Made by a program: the position numbers and the translations under genes
Assembly: GCA_015068325.1 (NCBI GenBank)
Contig: SVKQ01000006.1
Location: 1 to 35,654, forward strand
From: Oscillospiraceae bacterium
Lineage (GTDB): Bacteria; Bacillota; Clostridia; Oscillospirales; Oscillospiraceae
Reading direction: 5' to 3'
Length of the DNA: 35,654 nucleotides
Shown here: positions 7,551 to 14,948 of the stretch, piece by piece
Layout: each line of letters begins with the position of its first letter
How positions within the stretch are numbered: the first letter of the stretch is position 1
Notes under the pieces: generated by a model
What the model saw: the letters and a program-made list of their open reading frames with translations, nothing else
Told to the model about the DNA's origin: nothing
Database searches by the model: none

Positions 7551-8459
7551 TCACGCGTCGTATACGCCCAGCACCACGATGCCCGCGGCCACCAGGCCGA
7601 TCATCAGATAGTGCTTCCAGGACAGGCGCTCCTTCAGGAAGAGCCAGCTCCACAGCACCGACACCACGCAGTAGGCGCCGATGATGGACACCGACAGCGC
7701 CACGTGGGCCGTGTCGGCCAGGGCGTAGATGTAGGCCAGCTGCCCGGCCGTCTCGCACACGGCGCCCAGATACTTGGGCCCCTCCCGCCGGGGGATCAGC
7801 CGCGAGCGGCGGATCAGCACCACATAGACGAAGCACACCAGGCCGGCGGCCAGGAACGTCAGCTCGTAGGCCACGTTGGCGCTGTCCTCGTTCAGCGTCT
7901 CCAGCACCCGGGCGTCGGCGTAGGTGCCGGCGGCGTCCAGCAGGGCGTACATGACGGGCAGACCCAGCGCCAGCCAAGACTTGGCGTAGCGCCGGTTGCC
8001 CTTCTCCTGCCGGGCGGCCCGCAGGGCGTCGTCCTCCCGGGCCTCCACAACGCCCAGGCCGATGGTGCCGATGCACACCACCGCTGTGGCGATGAGCTGG
8101 GCAGGGGCGATCTCGTTCATGCCGGCGGTGAACAGCGCCAGGATCACCACCAGCGCGCCGGAGGCGTTGCAGATGGGGGAGGAGATGGACAGCTCGATGT
8201 AGCGCAGCCCCGCGTAGCCGATCACCATGGACACGATGTACAGCAGCGACACCGGCAGGTAGGTCCAGATGATCTGCCAGCTGATCTCCACGCCGCCGAT
8301 GAAGATCTCCCAGGCGGCGTGCAGGCCCATGACCAGACCCACCGCCATGGTCATCTTCAGGTGGCTGAGCTTGTCGTCCTCGTGCTGGCAGCCGATCTTG
8401 CTGAACAGATCCGACCCGCTCCAGCAGACCAGGGCGATGATGGAAAACCAAAACCACAT
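7551..8459 (-). CDS. DMT-superfamily (EamA) transporter
   Basis: This 302-aa integral membrane protein has about ten hydrophobic helices in two related halves, as in EamA drug/metabolite exporters. The C-terminal half shows the family pattern SIIGAYCVVSVLWSWLFLKERLSWKHYLMIGLVAAGIVVLG. The central loop (EAREDDALRAARQEKGNRRY) is cytoplasmic and charged. The substrate cannot be assigned. The AAGGAG site is 12 bases before the ATG. It lies downstream of the YnbB-like gene on the same strand, separated by 112 bp that contain a palindrome (8478-8514) likely to act in its control. Confidence 0.85.
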   Translation of the reverse strand: MWFWFSIIALVCWSGSDLFSKIGCQHEDDKLSHLKMTMAVGLVMGLHAAWEIFIGGVEISWQIIWTYLPVSLLYIVSMVIGYAGLRYIELSISSPICNASGALVVILALFTAGMNEIAPAQLIATAVVCIGTIGLGVVEAREDDALRAARQEKGNRRYAKSWLALGLPVMYALLDAAGTYADARVLETLNEDSANVAYELTFLAAGLVCFVYVVLIRRSRLIPRREGPKYLGAVCETAGQLAYIYALADTAHVALSVSIIGAYCVVSVLWSWLFLKERLSWKHYLMIGLVAAGIVVLGVYDA

Positions 8460-8477
8460 ATGTATTTGTAACTCCTT

Positions 8478-8514
8478 GTCTGTAAAATTTGTAAAGTGCT
8501 TTTATTTTACAGAC
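8478..8514. promoter_or_regulatory. Palindromic operator or leader hairpin ahead of the DMT transporter
   Basis: An 11-bp perfect inverted repeat, GTCTGTAAAAT / ATTTTACAGAC, surrounds 15 bases. Overlapping it, 8490-8511 reads TGTAAAG-N8-TTTTACA, one base from the palindrome TGTAAAG-N8-CTTTACA found at 8941-8962 and 16201-16222. It sits 19 bp or more upstream of the transporter start. A regulator site is more likely than a terminator, because the stem is AT-rich. Confidence 0.55.
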
Positions 8515-8571
8515 GCGGCCGGTGGCGGACGCCGCCGGAAGGGGTGGTTGGGCGTATGCATGGCGGTCACC

Positions 8572-9882
8572 TCACAGCTCGATCAGGCCGGCCTCCAGCA
8601 GCTTCTGCAGGCTCATCAGCACGCCCAGCTTGGCGTGGTACCAGGTGAGCCCGCCCTGGAAGTACACGGCATAGGGGGGGCGGATGGGCCCGTCGGCGCT
8701 CAGCTCGATGGAGGACCCCTGGTTGAAGGCGCCGGAGGCCATGATGATCTCGCTGTCGTAGCCGGCCATGGGGGAGGGGACGGGCGTCACGTAGCTGTCC
8801 ACCGGGGCGGCGGACTGGATCCCCTTGCAGAAGGCGATCATGGCCTCCCGGGACCCCAGCTCCACCGCCTGGATGATGTCCCGCCGGGGCTCGGCGCTGC
8901 CGGGCACCACGCGGAAGCCCAGCTTTTCGTAGCATGCGGCTGTAAAGATGGCACCCTTTACAGCACTCTGCACCACAGTGGGCGCCAGGAACAGCCCCTG
9001 GAACAGGAGGGGCAGCAGGCCCAGGTTGGCGCCCACCTCCCGGCCCAGGCCGGGGGCGTTGAGGCGGCAGGCGCAGCGGTCCACCAGATCGGCCCGTCCG
9101 CACACGTAGCCGCCGGTGGGGGCCAGGCCGCCGCCGGGGTTCTTGATGAGGCTGCCCGCCATCAGGTCGGCGCCCGCGTCGGTGGGGTCGACGGTCTCGG
9201 TGAACTCGCCGTAGCAGTTGTCCACCAGGCAGATCACGTCCGGCTTGCAGCTCTTGCAGAAGGAGATCAGCTCCCCGATCTCCGCCACGGAGAAGCTGGG
9301 GCGCAGGGCGTAGCCCTTGCTGCGCTGGATGGTGATGAGCCTGGTACGCTCGTGGATGGCGGCACGGATGCCGTCATAGTCGAAGGAGCCGTCCGGCAGC
9401 AGGTCCACCTGCCGGTAGGTGACGCCGTACTCGGCCAGGGAGCCGGCGGAGGGCCGGATGCCGATGACCTCCTCCAGCGTGTCGTAGGGGGCGCCCACGG
9501 GGCTGAGCAGCTCGTCGCCGGGCAGCAGGTTGGCGCTCAGCGCCAGGTACAGCGCGTGGGTGCCGCAGGTGATCTGGGGCCGCACCAGTGCGCTCTCGGC
9601 GCCGAAGCAGTCGGCATAGACCCGCTCCAGCGTCTCCCGCCCGCCGTCGTCGTTGCCGTAGCCGGTGGAGGGGTTGAAGTGGGTCACGTTGACGTTGTTC
9701 TTCTGCAGGGCGGCGATGACCCGGGCCTGGTTGTACTCGGCCACCGCGTCCACCCGGGCAAAGGGCTCCGCCAGCGCGGCCAGCACACCGTCGCCGAAGG
9801 CCAGCACCGCGTCGCCGACGCCCAGCCGGCGGTAGAGATCGTTCCGGCCGGTGTCCCCGCCGGGGATATGTGTCACAGTCAT
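8572..9882 (-). CDS. Methionine gamma-lyase-like PLP protein (YnbB / aluminium-resistance family)
   Basis: This 436-aa fold-type I PLP enzyme belongs to the family annotated as 'aluminium resistance protein' or methionine gamma-lyase-like (COG4100). Visible landmarks are NPSTGYGNDDGGRETLERVYA, QITCGTHALYLAL, the cofactor aspartate region VDNCYGEFTE, and the PLP lysine in GSLIKNPGG (K247). The true reaction is uncertain; C-S lyase activity on sulphur amino acids is the usual suggestion. The ATG behind GCGAGGA was chosen, 12 codons inside a longer frame. The gene has an internal palindrome (8941-8962) where codons switch to GTA, TTT and ACA in an otherwise GC-ending gene. Confidence 0.85.
   Translation of the reverse strand: MTVTHIPGGDTGRNDLYRRLGVGDAVLAFGDGVLAALAEPFARVDAVAEYNQARVIAALQKNNVNVTHFNPSTGYGNDDGGRETLERVYADCFGAESALVRPQITCGTHALYLALSANLLPGDELLSPVGAPYDTLEEVIGIRPSAGSLAEYGVTYRQVDLLPDGSFDYDGIRAAIHERTRLITIQRSKGYALRPSFSVAEIGELISFCKSCKPDVICLVDNCYGEFTETVDPTDAGADLMAGSLIKNPGGGLAPTGGYVCGRADLVDRCACRLNAPGLGREVGANLGLLPLLFQGLFLAPTVVQSAVKGAIFTAACYEKLGFRVVPGSAEPRRDIIQAVELGSREAMIAFCKGIQSAAPVDSYVTPVPSPMAGYDSEIIMASGAFNQGSSIELSADGPIRPPYAVYFQGGLTWYHAKLGVLMSLQKLLEAGLIEL
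8941..8962. promoter_or_regulatory. Intragenic palindrome TGTAAAG-N8-CTTTACA
   Basis: This is a perfect match to the palindrome before ylxM, with arms extending to 9 bp (GC flanks, 8939-8964). It lies inside the YnbB-like coding sequence. The corresponding codons GTA, TTT and ACA are unlike the GTG, TTC and ACC preferred around them, which hints at selection on DNA sequence. Its role is unproven. Confidence 0.45.
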
Positions 9883-9908
9883 GGCAGTTCCTCGCTTTCC
9901 AACGCAAA

Positions 9909-9937
9909 AATGTATCATATTCCCGTTGCCATTGCAA
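9909..9937 (-). promoter_or_regulatory. Probable sigma-A promoter of the YnbB-like gene
   Basis: On the minus strand there is TTGCAA (9937-9932), a 17-bp spacer and TACATT (9914-9909), about 27 bp before the ATG. Its -35 box abuts that of the opposite promoter. Confidence 0.6.
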
Positions 9938-9955
9938 GGACGAAAATGCTATAAT
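9926..9955 (+). promoter_or_regulatory. Sigma-A promoter of the GIY-YIG / dus pair
   Basis: TTGCCA (9926-9931), an 18-bp spacer and the consensus TATAAT (9950-9955) lie 31 bp before the ATG. It is back to back with the minus-strand promoter at 9909-9937. Confidence 0.7.
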
Positions 9956-9986
9956 GCGGTCATCTGAAGGAAAAAAGGACCGCATC

Positions 9987-10334
9987 ATGCCGTATTACGT
10001 CTATATGCTCCGCTGCCGGGACGGCAGCCTCTACACCGGCATCACGCCGGACCCGGTCCGCCGCATGCGGGCCCACCGCGCCGGCACCGGCGCCCGGTAC
10101 ACCCGCTCCCACCCGCCGGCGGCGCTGGCGGCGCTGTGGCGCGCGGCGGACAAAAACGACGCCGCCCGGCTGGAGTACGCCGTGAAGAGGCGGCTGGACA
10201 AGGGGCAGAAGGAGGCGCTGGCCGCCGATCCGGGGCGGCTGGCGTCGCTGCTGCCGTCGCTGGCGGCGCTGGACCTGGAGCCGGTGCCCGGCGTCACGCT
10301 GGAGGACTGTCTGGAGGGCGCGTTCCATGGATAG
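9987..10334 (+). CDS. GIY-YIG domain protein (YhbQ/YazA-like)
   Basis: This 115-aa protein starts directly with the GIY-YIG nuclease fold: YYVYMLRCRDGSLYTGITPDPVRRMRAHRAGTGARYTRSHPP. These are the tyrosine pair, the RM-H stretch and the ARYTR segment typical of UPF0213 stand-alone proteins. The C-terminal 45 residues are family-variable and Leu/Ala-rich. Some relatives cut or repair DNA, but the physiological role of this subfamily is unclear. The ATG was chosen for its fit to the family N-terminus. Its end overlaps the following dihydrouridine synthase gene by 8 bp, so translation is coupled. Confidence 0.85.
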   Translation: MPYYVYMLRCRDGSLYTGITPDPVRRMRAHRAGTGARYTRSHPPAALAALWRAADKNDAARLEYAVKRRLDKGQKEALAADPGRLASLLPSLAALDLEPVPGVTLEDCLEGAFHG

Positions 10335-11262
10335 AGTCTGCTATGCCGCCCCGCTGGAGGGGCTCACCACCTGGCTGTGGCGCCGGGTGCATCACGACAT
10401 CTTCGGCGGCGCCGACAAGTATTTCACGCCCTTCCTCTCGCCCAACGCCAACCGGTCCTTCCAGACGAAGGAGCTGCGGGAGATCAGCCGCAACGGGGGG
10501 CTGCCGGTGGTGCCCCAGCTGCTGACGGCCCGGGCCGACCACTTTATCTGGGCGGCGCGGACGCTGGCCGACATGGGCTATGAGCAGGTGGATCTGAACG
10601 CCGGCTGCCCCGCCGGCACGGTGACGGCCAAGCACAAGGGCGCCGGACTGCTGATCCGCCCCGATGAGCTGGACGCCCTGCTGGAGGGCGTCTTCACCGC
10701 TCTGCCGGACATGCGTATCTCCGTCAAGACCCGCATCGGCGGCCGCAGCGACGACGAGTGGCCGGCACTGCTGGCCATCTACGACCGCTATCCCATCCAC
10801 GAGCTGACCGTCCACCCCCGGGTGCAGCGGGACTTTTACAGCGGCACGGCCCGCCGGGCGGTGTTCGACTGGACCCGCCGCCATACGTCGCTGCCGCTGG
10901 TCTACAACGGCGACGTGGCGGCGCCGGACGACCCGGCCTTCGACGCCGGGCTGGTGATGGCAGGACGGGGGCTGATGGCCGATCCGGCGCTGCTGCGCCG
11001 GGCCAGAGGCGGCCCGCCGGCCTCCCGGCAGGAGCTGATCGCCTTCCACGACGCGCTGGCCGGGGGCTACGAGGCCGAGCTGGGGGACCAGCCGGCGCTC
11101 CACAGGCTGTGGGAGCTGTGGGCATACCTGGTCCGCGCCTTCCCCGGCGCGGAGCCGTATCTCAAGCGGATGCGCAAGTGCCGCTCCCTGGCGGAGTACC
11201 GCCCCCTGGCCCGGACGGTGCTCACCGGCCTCCCCCTGCGGTGGGAGGAGCAGGGGGGATGA
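10327..11262 (+). CDS. tRNA-dihydrouridine synthase family protein
   Basis: This is a 311-aa flavoenzyme with a TIM barrel that would reduce specific uridines in tRNA to dihydrouridine using FMN and NADPH. The sequence shows APLEGLTTW at the N-terminus, VDLNAGCPAGTVTAKHKGAGLL with the catalytic Cys94, ISVKTRIGG (K134), and FMN-phosphate-binding pieces LVYNGDVAAP and GLVMAGRGLMADP. It is close in length to DusB-type proteins, but the subfamily cannot be fixed by eye. It overlaps the GIY-YIG gene and ends before a strong terminator. Confidence 0.9.
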   Translation: MDRVCYAAPLEGLTTWLWRRVHHDIFGGADKYFTPFLSPNANRSFQTKELREISRNGGLPVVPQLLTARADHFIWAARTLADMGYEQVDLNAGCPAGTVTAKHKGAGLLIRPDELDALLEGVFTALPDMRISVKTRIGGRSDDEWPALLAIYDRYPIHELTVHPRVQRDFYSGTARRAVFDWTRRHTSLPLVYNGDVAAPDDPAFDAGLVMAGRGLMADPALLRRARGGPPASRQELIAFHDALAGGYEAELGDQPALHRLWELWAYLVRAFPGAEPYLKRMRKCRSLAEYRPLARTVLTGLPLRWEEQGG

Positions 11263-11340
11263 GGGGCCCTGCAGAGACGGGCGGGGAGGTGCCCCGCCGT
11301 CCGCAGGGAGAGCACCCCGGGGGCCTTTACCGGCGTAAGG

Positions 11341-11375
11341 AAGCCGCCGTGATCGTGGGATCACGGCGGCTTTTT
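11341..11375 (+). terminator. Intrinsic terminator of the GIY-YIG / dus operon
   Basis: A perfect 14-bp stem (11341-11354 with 11359-11372, loop GTGG) runs into TTTTT. Another GC hairpin lies just upstream (around 11277-11301) without a T-run. Confidence 0.9.
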
Positions 11376-11460
11376 CTGTCGCCTTTGGATTGCAGGGGCG
11401 GGATCCGCCGCCTGTCAAAGCCGTGCAGGCAGGACGCTCCCACCGGCACGGAGGGCGGCC

Positions 11461-12558
11461 TCAATGGTCGGATTTCAGCCCTGCGCCGCACATGGTGATG
11501 AGACAGTCCGGCGTCGGGCCGTATGCCTCGCAGTATGCGAGATAGGCCGCATAGTTGGCCGCCGTGGTGTGCTCGCAGTAGATCCCCTTTGCCGCCAGGC
11601 GTGCGCGGGCGTCGAGGATCCCGGCCTCCGGCGCGTGGATGAAGCGGACGCCGTGCTTCTTCGCATACGTCAGGATCTCTTTGCCCCGCATGGGCTTTCC
11701 GATGGCGATGCCCTCCGCGATGGTGGGCTGCGGCGTCACCTCCGCAGGCTCGTCCAGCCCCTGCGCCGCAGCGCGCAGGAGCGGGTCGCAGGTCTCGGTC
11801 TGGAGCGCGATGATCTGCGGCATATGATCGATGCAGCCCGCGGAGAGCAGCTCCTCCAGGCCGCGCATCACGCCGAGGAACAGCGTGCCGTTGCCCACGG
11901 GGATCACGATGTTTTCCGGGATGCGGTGAAGCTGCTCGTACACCTCGTAGATGTAGGTCTTGGTCCCCTCGTAGAAGAAGGGGTTGTACACGTGATTTGC
12001 GTAGTACACGCCCTCGCGCTCCACCTTCTCCCGGCACACGTCCGCGCAGTGGTCGCGCGATCCGGGGACGACGGTACAGGTCGCGCCGTGGGCCCGGATC
12101 ATGTCGATCTTTTTGGGGCTGGTCCCCTCCGGCACAAAGATCTCGCATTTGATCCCGGCGCGGGCGCAGTAGGCCGCCACGGAGTTGCCCGCGTTGCCGC
12201 TGGAGTCCTGCACCACGCTCTCCACGCCGATGGACTTGCAGTGGGCGATCAGCGCCGCCGCGCCCCGGTCCTTGAAGGACAGGGTCGGCATGAAGTAGTC
12301 CATTTTGAGCAGCACGTTTTCATCCAGCCGGACGATGGGCGTCATGCCCTCGCCCAGCGTGATGCCCCGCCAGGCCGTGTCGTCGTTTATCGCCATGAAG
12401 AACCGGTAGCGGAATATGCTCCACTCGCTCCGGTCGACCATCCTCTCATCGAACCGGGGCGGCGTGAAGTCCAGCCTCCACAGCCCGCCGCAGCCGCAGC
12501 GGGCCCTTCTCGTCGTGACAGACTCGCGTGTTCCGCAGACAGAGCAGACAAATTCCAT
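11461..12558 (-). CDS. Threonine synthase-like PLP enzyme with N-terminal zinc-ribbon cysteines
   Basis: This 365-aa fold-type II PLP protein is close to threonine synthase and threonine dehydratase. C5, C8, C21 and C23 form a rubredoxin-like knuckle. Then come LGEGMTPIVRL, PTLSFKDRGA with the PLP lysine K96, the phosphate-side loop SSGNAGNS (119-126), and IPVGNGTLFLGVMRG. The length fits short threonine synthase-like proteins better than the ~500-aa enzymes. The reaction is not assignable by eye; elimination chemistry giving an enamine would suit the adjacent RidA gene, whose stop is 2 bp before this ATG. The start follows GGAGGAGG within the RidA tail. It is not obviously linked to the neighbouring operons. 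Confidence 0.85.
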   Translation of the reverse strand: MEFVCSVCGTRESVTTRRARCGCGGLWRLDFTPPRFDERMVDRSEWSIFRYRFFMAINDDTAWRGITLGEGMTPIVRLDENVLLKMDYFMPTLSFKDRGAAALIAHCKSIGVESVVQDSSGNAGNSVAAYCARAGIKCEIFVPEGTSPKKIDMIRAHGATCTVVPGSRDHCADVCREKVEREGVYYANHVYNPFFYEGTKTYIYEVYEQLHRIPENIVIPVGNGTLFLGVMRGLEELLSAGCIDHMPQIIALQTETCDPLLRAAAQGLDEPAEVTPQPTIAEGIAIGKPMRGKEILTYAKKHGVRFIHAPEAGILDARARLAAKGIYCEHTTAANYAAYLAYCEAYGPTPDCLITMCGAGLKSDH

Positions 12559-12560
12559 AT

Positions 12561-12941
12561 TTATGCCTCCTCCGGCATCTCGGCCATCGCCTCGATCTCT
12601 ACCAGTGCCCCGTGGTGAAGCCCGGTCGTGGGCACGACGACGCGGGCGGGTCTGTGGGCCCCGAAGAACGACGCGTATGCGCGGTTCACCTCGTCCCACA
12701 GCGCGACGTCGGGGATATAGACGCGGCACAGCACGACGGCCTCCTTTGGGGCGCCGGCCTCCGCGAGGATCCGCTCCACGTTCCGGAGCGCCGCCGCTGT
12801 CTGCTCCGCGGCGCCGCCGGGCACGAGCTCTCCCGTGCCGCCGTCGACGGGGAGCTGCCCCGAGATATAGAGCATCCCGCGGGATACGATGCCCGGTGCG
12901 TAATGACCTCCCCTGGAGGTATTTCCCGAAATGATCCGCAT
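12561..12941 (-). CDS. ridA: RidA family reactive enamine/imine deaminase
   Basis: This 126-aa protein of the YjgF/YER057c/UK114 family hydrolyses reactive enamines and imines (such as 2-aminoacrylate) released by PLP enzymes and so protects other PLP proteins. The family arginine is at R100 (RPARVVVP) and the glutamate at E115 (GALVEIEAMAE), spaced 15 residues as in characterised RidA. It is the first gene of a two-gene operon with the PLP enzyme at 11461-12558. The ribosome site is GGAGGAGGGA. Pairing with a PLP lyase supports a local clean-up role, or a place in a dedicated catabolic step. Confidence 0.9.
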   Translation of the reverse strand: MRIISGNTSRGGHYAPGIVSRGMLYISGQLPVDGGTGELVPGGAAEQTAAALRNVERILAEAGAPKEAVVLCRVYIPDVALWDEVNRAYASFFGAHRPARVVVPTTGLHHGALVEIEAMAEMPEEA

Positions 12942-12977
12942 ACAGTCCCTCCTCCGAAACGTTTTGCCGGTGGAAGG

Positions 12978-13006
12978 ATTATATCATCTCCGGCCGGCCC
13001 GGTCAA
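12978..13006 (-). promoter_or_regulatory. Sigma-A promoter of the ridA operon
   Basis: On the minus strand there is TTGACC (13006-13001), a 17-bp spacer and TATAAT (12983-12978), about 37 bp before the ATG. This is a near-consensus promoter. Confidence 0.8.
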
Positions 13007-13026
13007 TCGCCGCCGGACACGCCCGC

Positions 13027-13065
13027 AAAAAAACGGGGGGAGAGGACGTCGGTCCTCTCCCCCCG
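13027..13065 (-). terminator. Intrinsic terminator of the YabE-like gene
   Basis: A perfect 13-bp stem (13034-13046 with 13053-13065, 6-nt loop) is followed on the minus strand by a run of seven T residues. Confidence 0.92.
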
Positions 13066-13081
13066 CACCGTATGCGCTCCG

Positions 13082-14104
13082 TCAGCCCAGGATGAACACG
13101 TCGCAGTTCCGGCGGCCCCACTGGCAGCAGGTGCTGTAGTCCGGGAACCACAGGTCGATGATGTTGCCCTTGACGGCGCCGCCGCAGTCCCGGGCCACGG
13201 CCATGCCGTAGACCCAGCTGCCGCTGACCGTCTGGATATACATCCGGGTCCCGTAGGGGATCACCCGCGGGTCCACGGCGATGTTGCCGATCTCGGTGGG
13301 ATAGCCGGTGGCGGTGCGGCCGTGGATGTTGTAGGCGGTGGCGCTGCACAGCATCTTGGAGGTGTAGGTCATGGTGGCGCCGGAGGTGAACACCAGGTAG
13401 CCGCCGGTGCCGTCCTCATCGGGGTGCACCTCGGCGATGCGGTCGCTGCGGTCCACGCTGTCCACCCGTGTGCCGCGCTCCACGATCTCGGTCACGGCGG
13501 TGTCCTCGGTTCGGCCCAGATAGGTGGTGCGGCTCAGGACGCCGTCGGCGTACAGGCTGGTGTAGGACTCGGTGTACTCGCCGTCCTGTCCGGCCTGGGC
13601 CACCTGCACCACGCCGCTGTCCAGCCGCGGGTTGATGATCTCCTCGGTGTCATGGGTGGTGGGGATCGTCTTCTCCCAGTCGTAGTACCAGTGGTCGGTG
13701 ACGGAGATGGCCAGCTCCTCGCCGGTCATGTCCAGCACCACCATCTCGCCCTCCTCCGGCGTCATCTTCAGCCGCCGCAGCAGGCGGTCCACCGTCTCGT
13801 TTTTGGCCTCCAGGGTGCTGCTGTCGCCGCCGTGGGTCACGGTGACGCTCTGACCCTCCTCCAGCAGCAGCTGCGCGTCGCCGATGACGCTGTCGCTGGC
13901 GCGCACGGTCAGCAGCTCGTAGTCGGCGTCCTCCTCGGGCGCGCCGTAGATGAAGGCGGGCTCGCCCTCGCCCTGCAGCAGATAGGTGTGCCGGGCGTTG
14001 TCCAGCCCCTGCAGGGGCGCGGGCAGCGCCAGGGACGCCACTGCCAGCCCCGTCACCGCCAGCAGGCGGCCGCGCAGGAGAAATTGTGTGATAAATGTGT
14101 TCAT
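13082..14104 (-). CDS. YabE-like secreted protein with G5 and 3D domains
   Basis: This 340-aa protein has an N-terminal signal or anchor (about residues 9-30), a mixed region with a DUF348-like stretch, a G5 domain (about 150-220, EEIINPRLDSG...TEIVERGT), and a C-terminal 3D domain (about 250-340). The three aspartates are in AVDPRVIPYGT, ARDCGGAVKG and IIDLWF, within a double-psi barrel resembling lytic transglycosylase MltA. Proteins of this design (YabE, Rpf-like) remodel peptidoglycan outside the cell. The ATG follows GCGAGGTC; 17 further in-frame codons upstream lack a good site. Transcription starts at a consensus promoter (14206-14234) with an AT-rich inverted repeat in the leader. Confidence 0.88.
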   Translation of the reverse strand: MNTFITQFLLRGRLLAVTGLAVASLALPAPLQGLDNARHTYLLQGEGEPAFIYGAPEEDADYELLTVRASDSVIGDAQLLLEEGQSVTVTHGGDSSTLEAKNETVDRLLRRLKMTPEEGEMVVLDMTGEELAISVTDHWYYDWEKTIPTTHDTEEIINPRLDSGVVQVAQAGQDGEYTESYTSLYADGVLSRTTYLGRTEDTAVTEIVERGTRVDSVDRSDRIAEVHPDEDGTGGYLVFTSGATMTYTSKMLCSATAYNIHGRTATGYPTEIGNIAVDPRVIPYGTRMYIQTVSGSWVYGMAVARDCGGAVKGNIIDLWFPDYSTCCQWGRRNCDVFILG

Positions 14105-14169
14105 GATTGTCTTGACCTCGCTGGATTTCTGCCGGCGGCCGCAGTCGCCGCCCACCGGCGTGATACCAA

Positions 14170-14196
14170 AATGTAATTTTTGTTACCATTTTGGAG
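14170..14196 (-). promoter_or_regulatory. AT-rich inverted repeat in the YabE-like leader
   Basis: Arms of the form CCAAAAT-GTAA and TTAC-ATTTTGG, with one bulged G, lie just downstream of the expected start of transcription on the minus strand. It may be an mRNA hairpin or an operator. No c-di-AMP riboswitch motif was recognised here. Confidence 0.4.
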
Positions 14197-14205
14197 ATTG
14201 GGTGC

Positions 14206-14234
14206 AGTATAGCACCGCAGTGACGCTTTGTCAA
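14206..14234 (-). promoter_or_regulatory. Consensus sigma-A promoter of the YabE-like gene
   Basis: On the minus strand there is TTGACA (14234-14229), a 17-bp spacer and TATACT (14211-14206). The rest of the 14235-14441 gap holds an 8-bp hairpin (14237-14244 with 14252-14259) and the rimM promoter. Confidence 0.85.
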
Positions 14235-14370
14235 GTTTTTGCCGGTTTTTTCGGCAAAATCACGAAGGAGCGGGACGAAAGCGTTTACATAAATGAGGAA
14301 ATTCCGGACCGTTTTTCGGGGAAATGGTTACAGATATTTACGATTTTGTCACCGTCTGCACCACACCCCC

Positions 14371-14399
14371 TTGCCATGGCCGGACACATCTGCTACAAT
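14371..14399 (+). promoter_or_regulatory. Sigma-A promoter of rimM-trmD
   Basis: TTGCCA (14371-14376), a 17-bp spacer and TACAAT (14394-14399) lie about 42 bp before rimM. Confidence 0.75.
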
Positions 14400-14441
14400 A
14401 TGTTGTGGAAAAAACGCGCGCACAGCGGGAGGGAGACGCCC

Positions 14442-14948
14442 ATGAGACTGGAGTTCATCCCCGTCGGCACCGTGGTCAACGCCCACGGCGTCCGGGGCGA
14501 GATCAAAGTGCATCCGGAGGGCTTCGACCCGGCGTTCGTGGCCGGGTTCGGCACGGTGTATCTGGACGGCCGCCCCGTGGAGGTGCTGTCGGCCCGGGTC
14601 CACAAGAACGTGGCGCTGCTGACGCTGCCGGGGGTGGAGGACATGGACGCCGCCCTGGCGCTGAAGGGACGGCGCGTGTCGGTCCGCCGGGCGGACGCCG
14701 CCCTGCCGGCGGGGGAGTACTTCGACGCCGAGCTGCTGGGCCTGACGGTGCTGGACGACGGCACCGGCGCCGTGCTGGGCACGCTGGAGCGGGTGCTGCC
14801 CTATCCGGCCCACAAGGTCTACGAGGTGCGGGGGGAGCGGACGTATCTGATCCCCGCCGTGCCGGACGTATTCATCGCCGCCGTGGACATCGACGGCGGC
14901 ACCATGCGCATCCACAACATGAAAGGACTGGCCGCCGATGAGGATTGA
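14442..14948 (+). CDS. rimM: 16S rRNA processing protein RimM
   Basis: RimM helps mature the head of the 30S subunit by binding S19 and 16S rRNA. The 168-aa product has the N-terminal RimM barrel (EFIPVGTVVNAHGVRGEIKV...) and a C-terminal PRC-barrel segment (YFDAELLGLTVLDDGTGAVLGTLERVL...YLIPAVPDVFIAAVDIDGGTMRI). The ATG follows GGGAGGGA. It overlaps trmD by 11 bp, the usual translational coupling of this pair. It has its own promoter here and is not read through from rpsP. Confidence 0.93.
   Translation: MRLEFIPVGTVVNAHGVRGEIKVHPEGFDPAFVAGFGTVYLDGRPVEVLSARVHKNVALLTLPGVEDMDAALALKGRRVSVRRADAALPAGEYFDAELLGLTVLDDGTGAVLGTLERVLPYPAHKVYEVRGERTYLIPAVPDVFIAAVDIDGGTMRIHNMKGLAADED

Noticed and set aside
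11277-11301. GC hairpin after the dihydrouridine synthase gene considered as a terminator or T-box
   Set aside because: It has no T-run and no T-box sequence features were recognised. The strong terminator is the one at 11341-11375.
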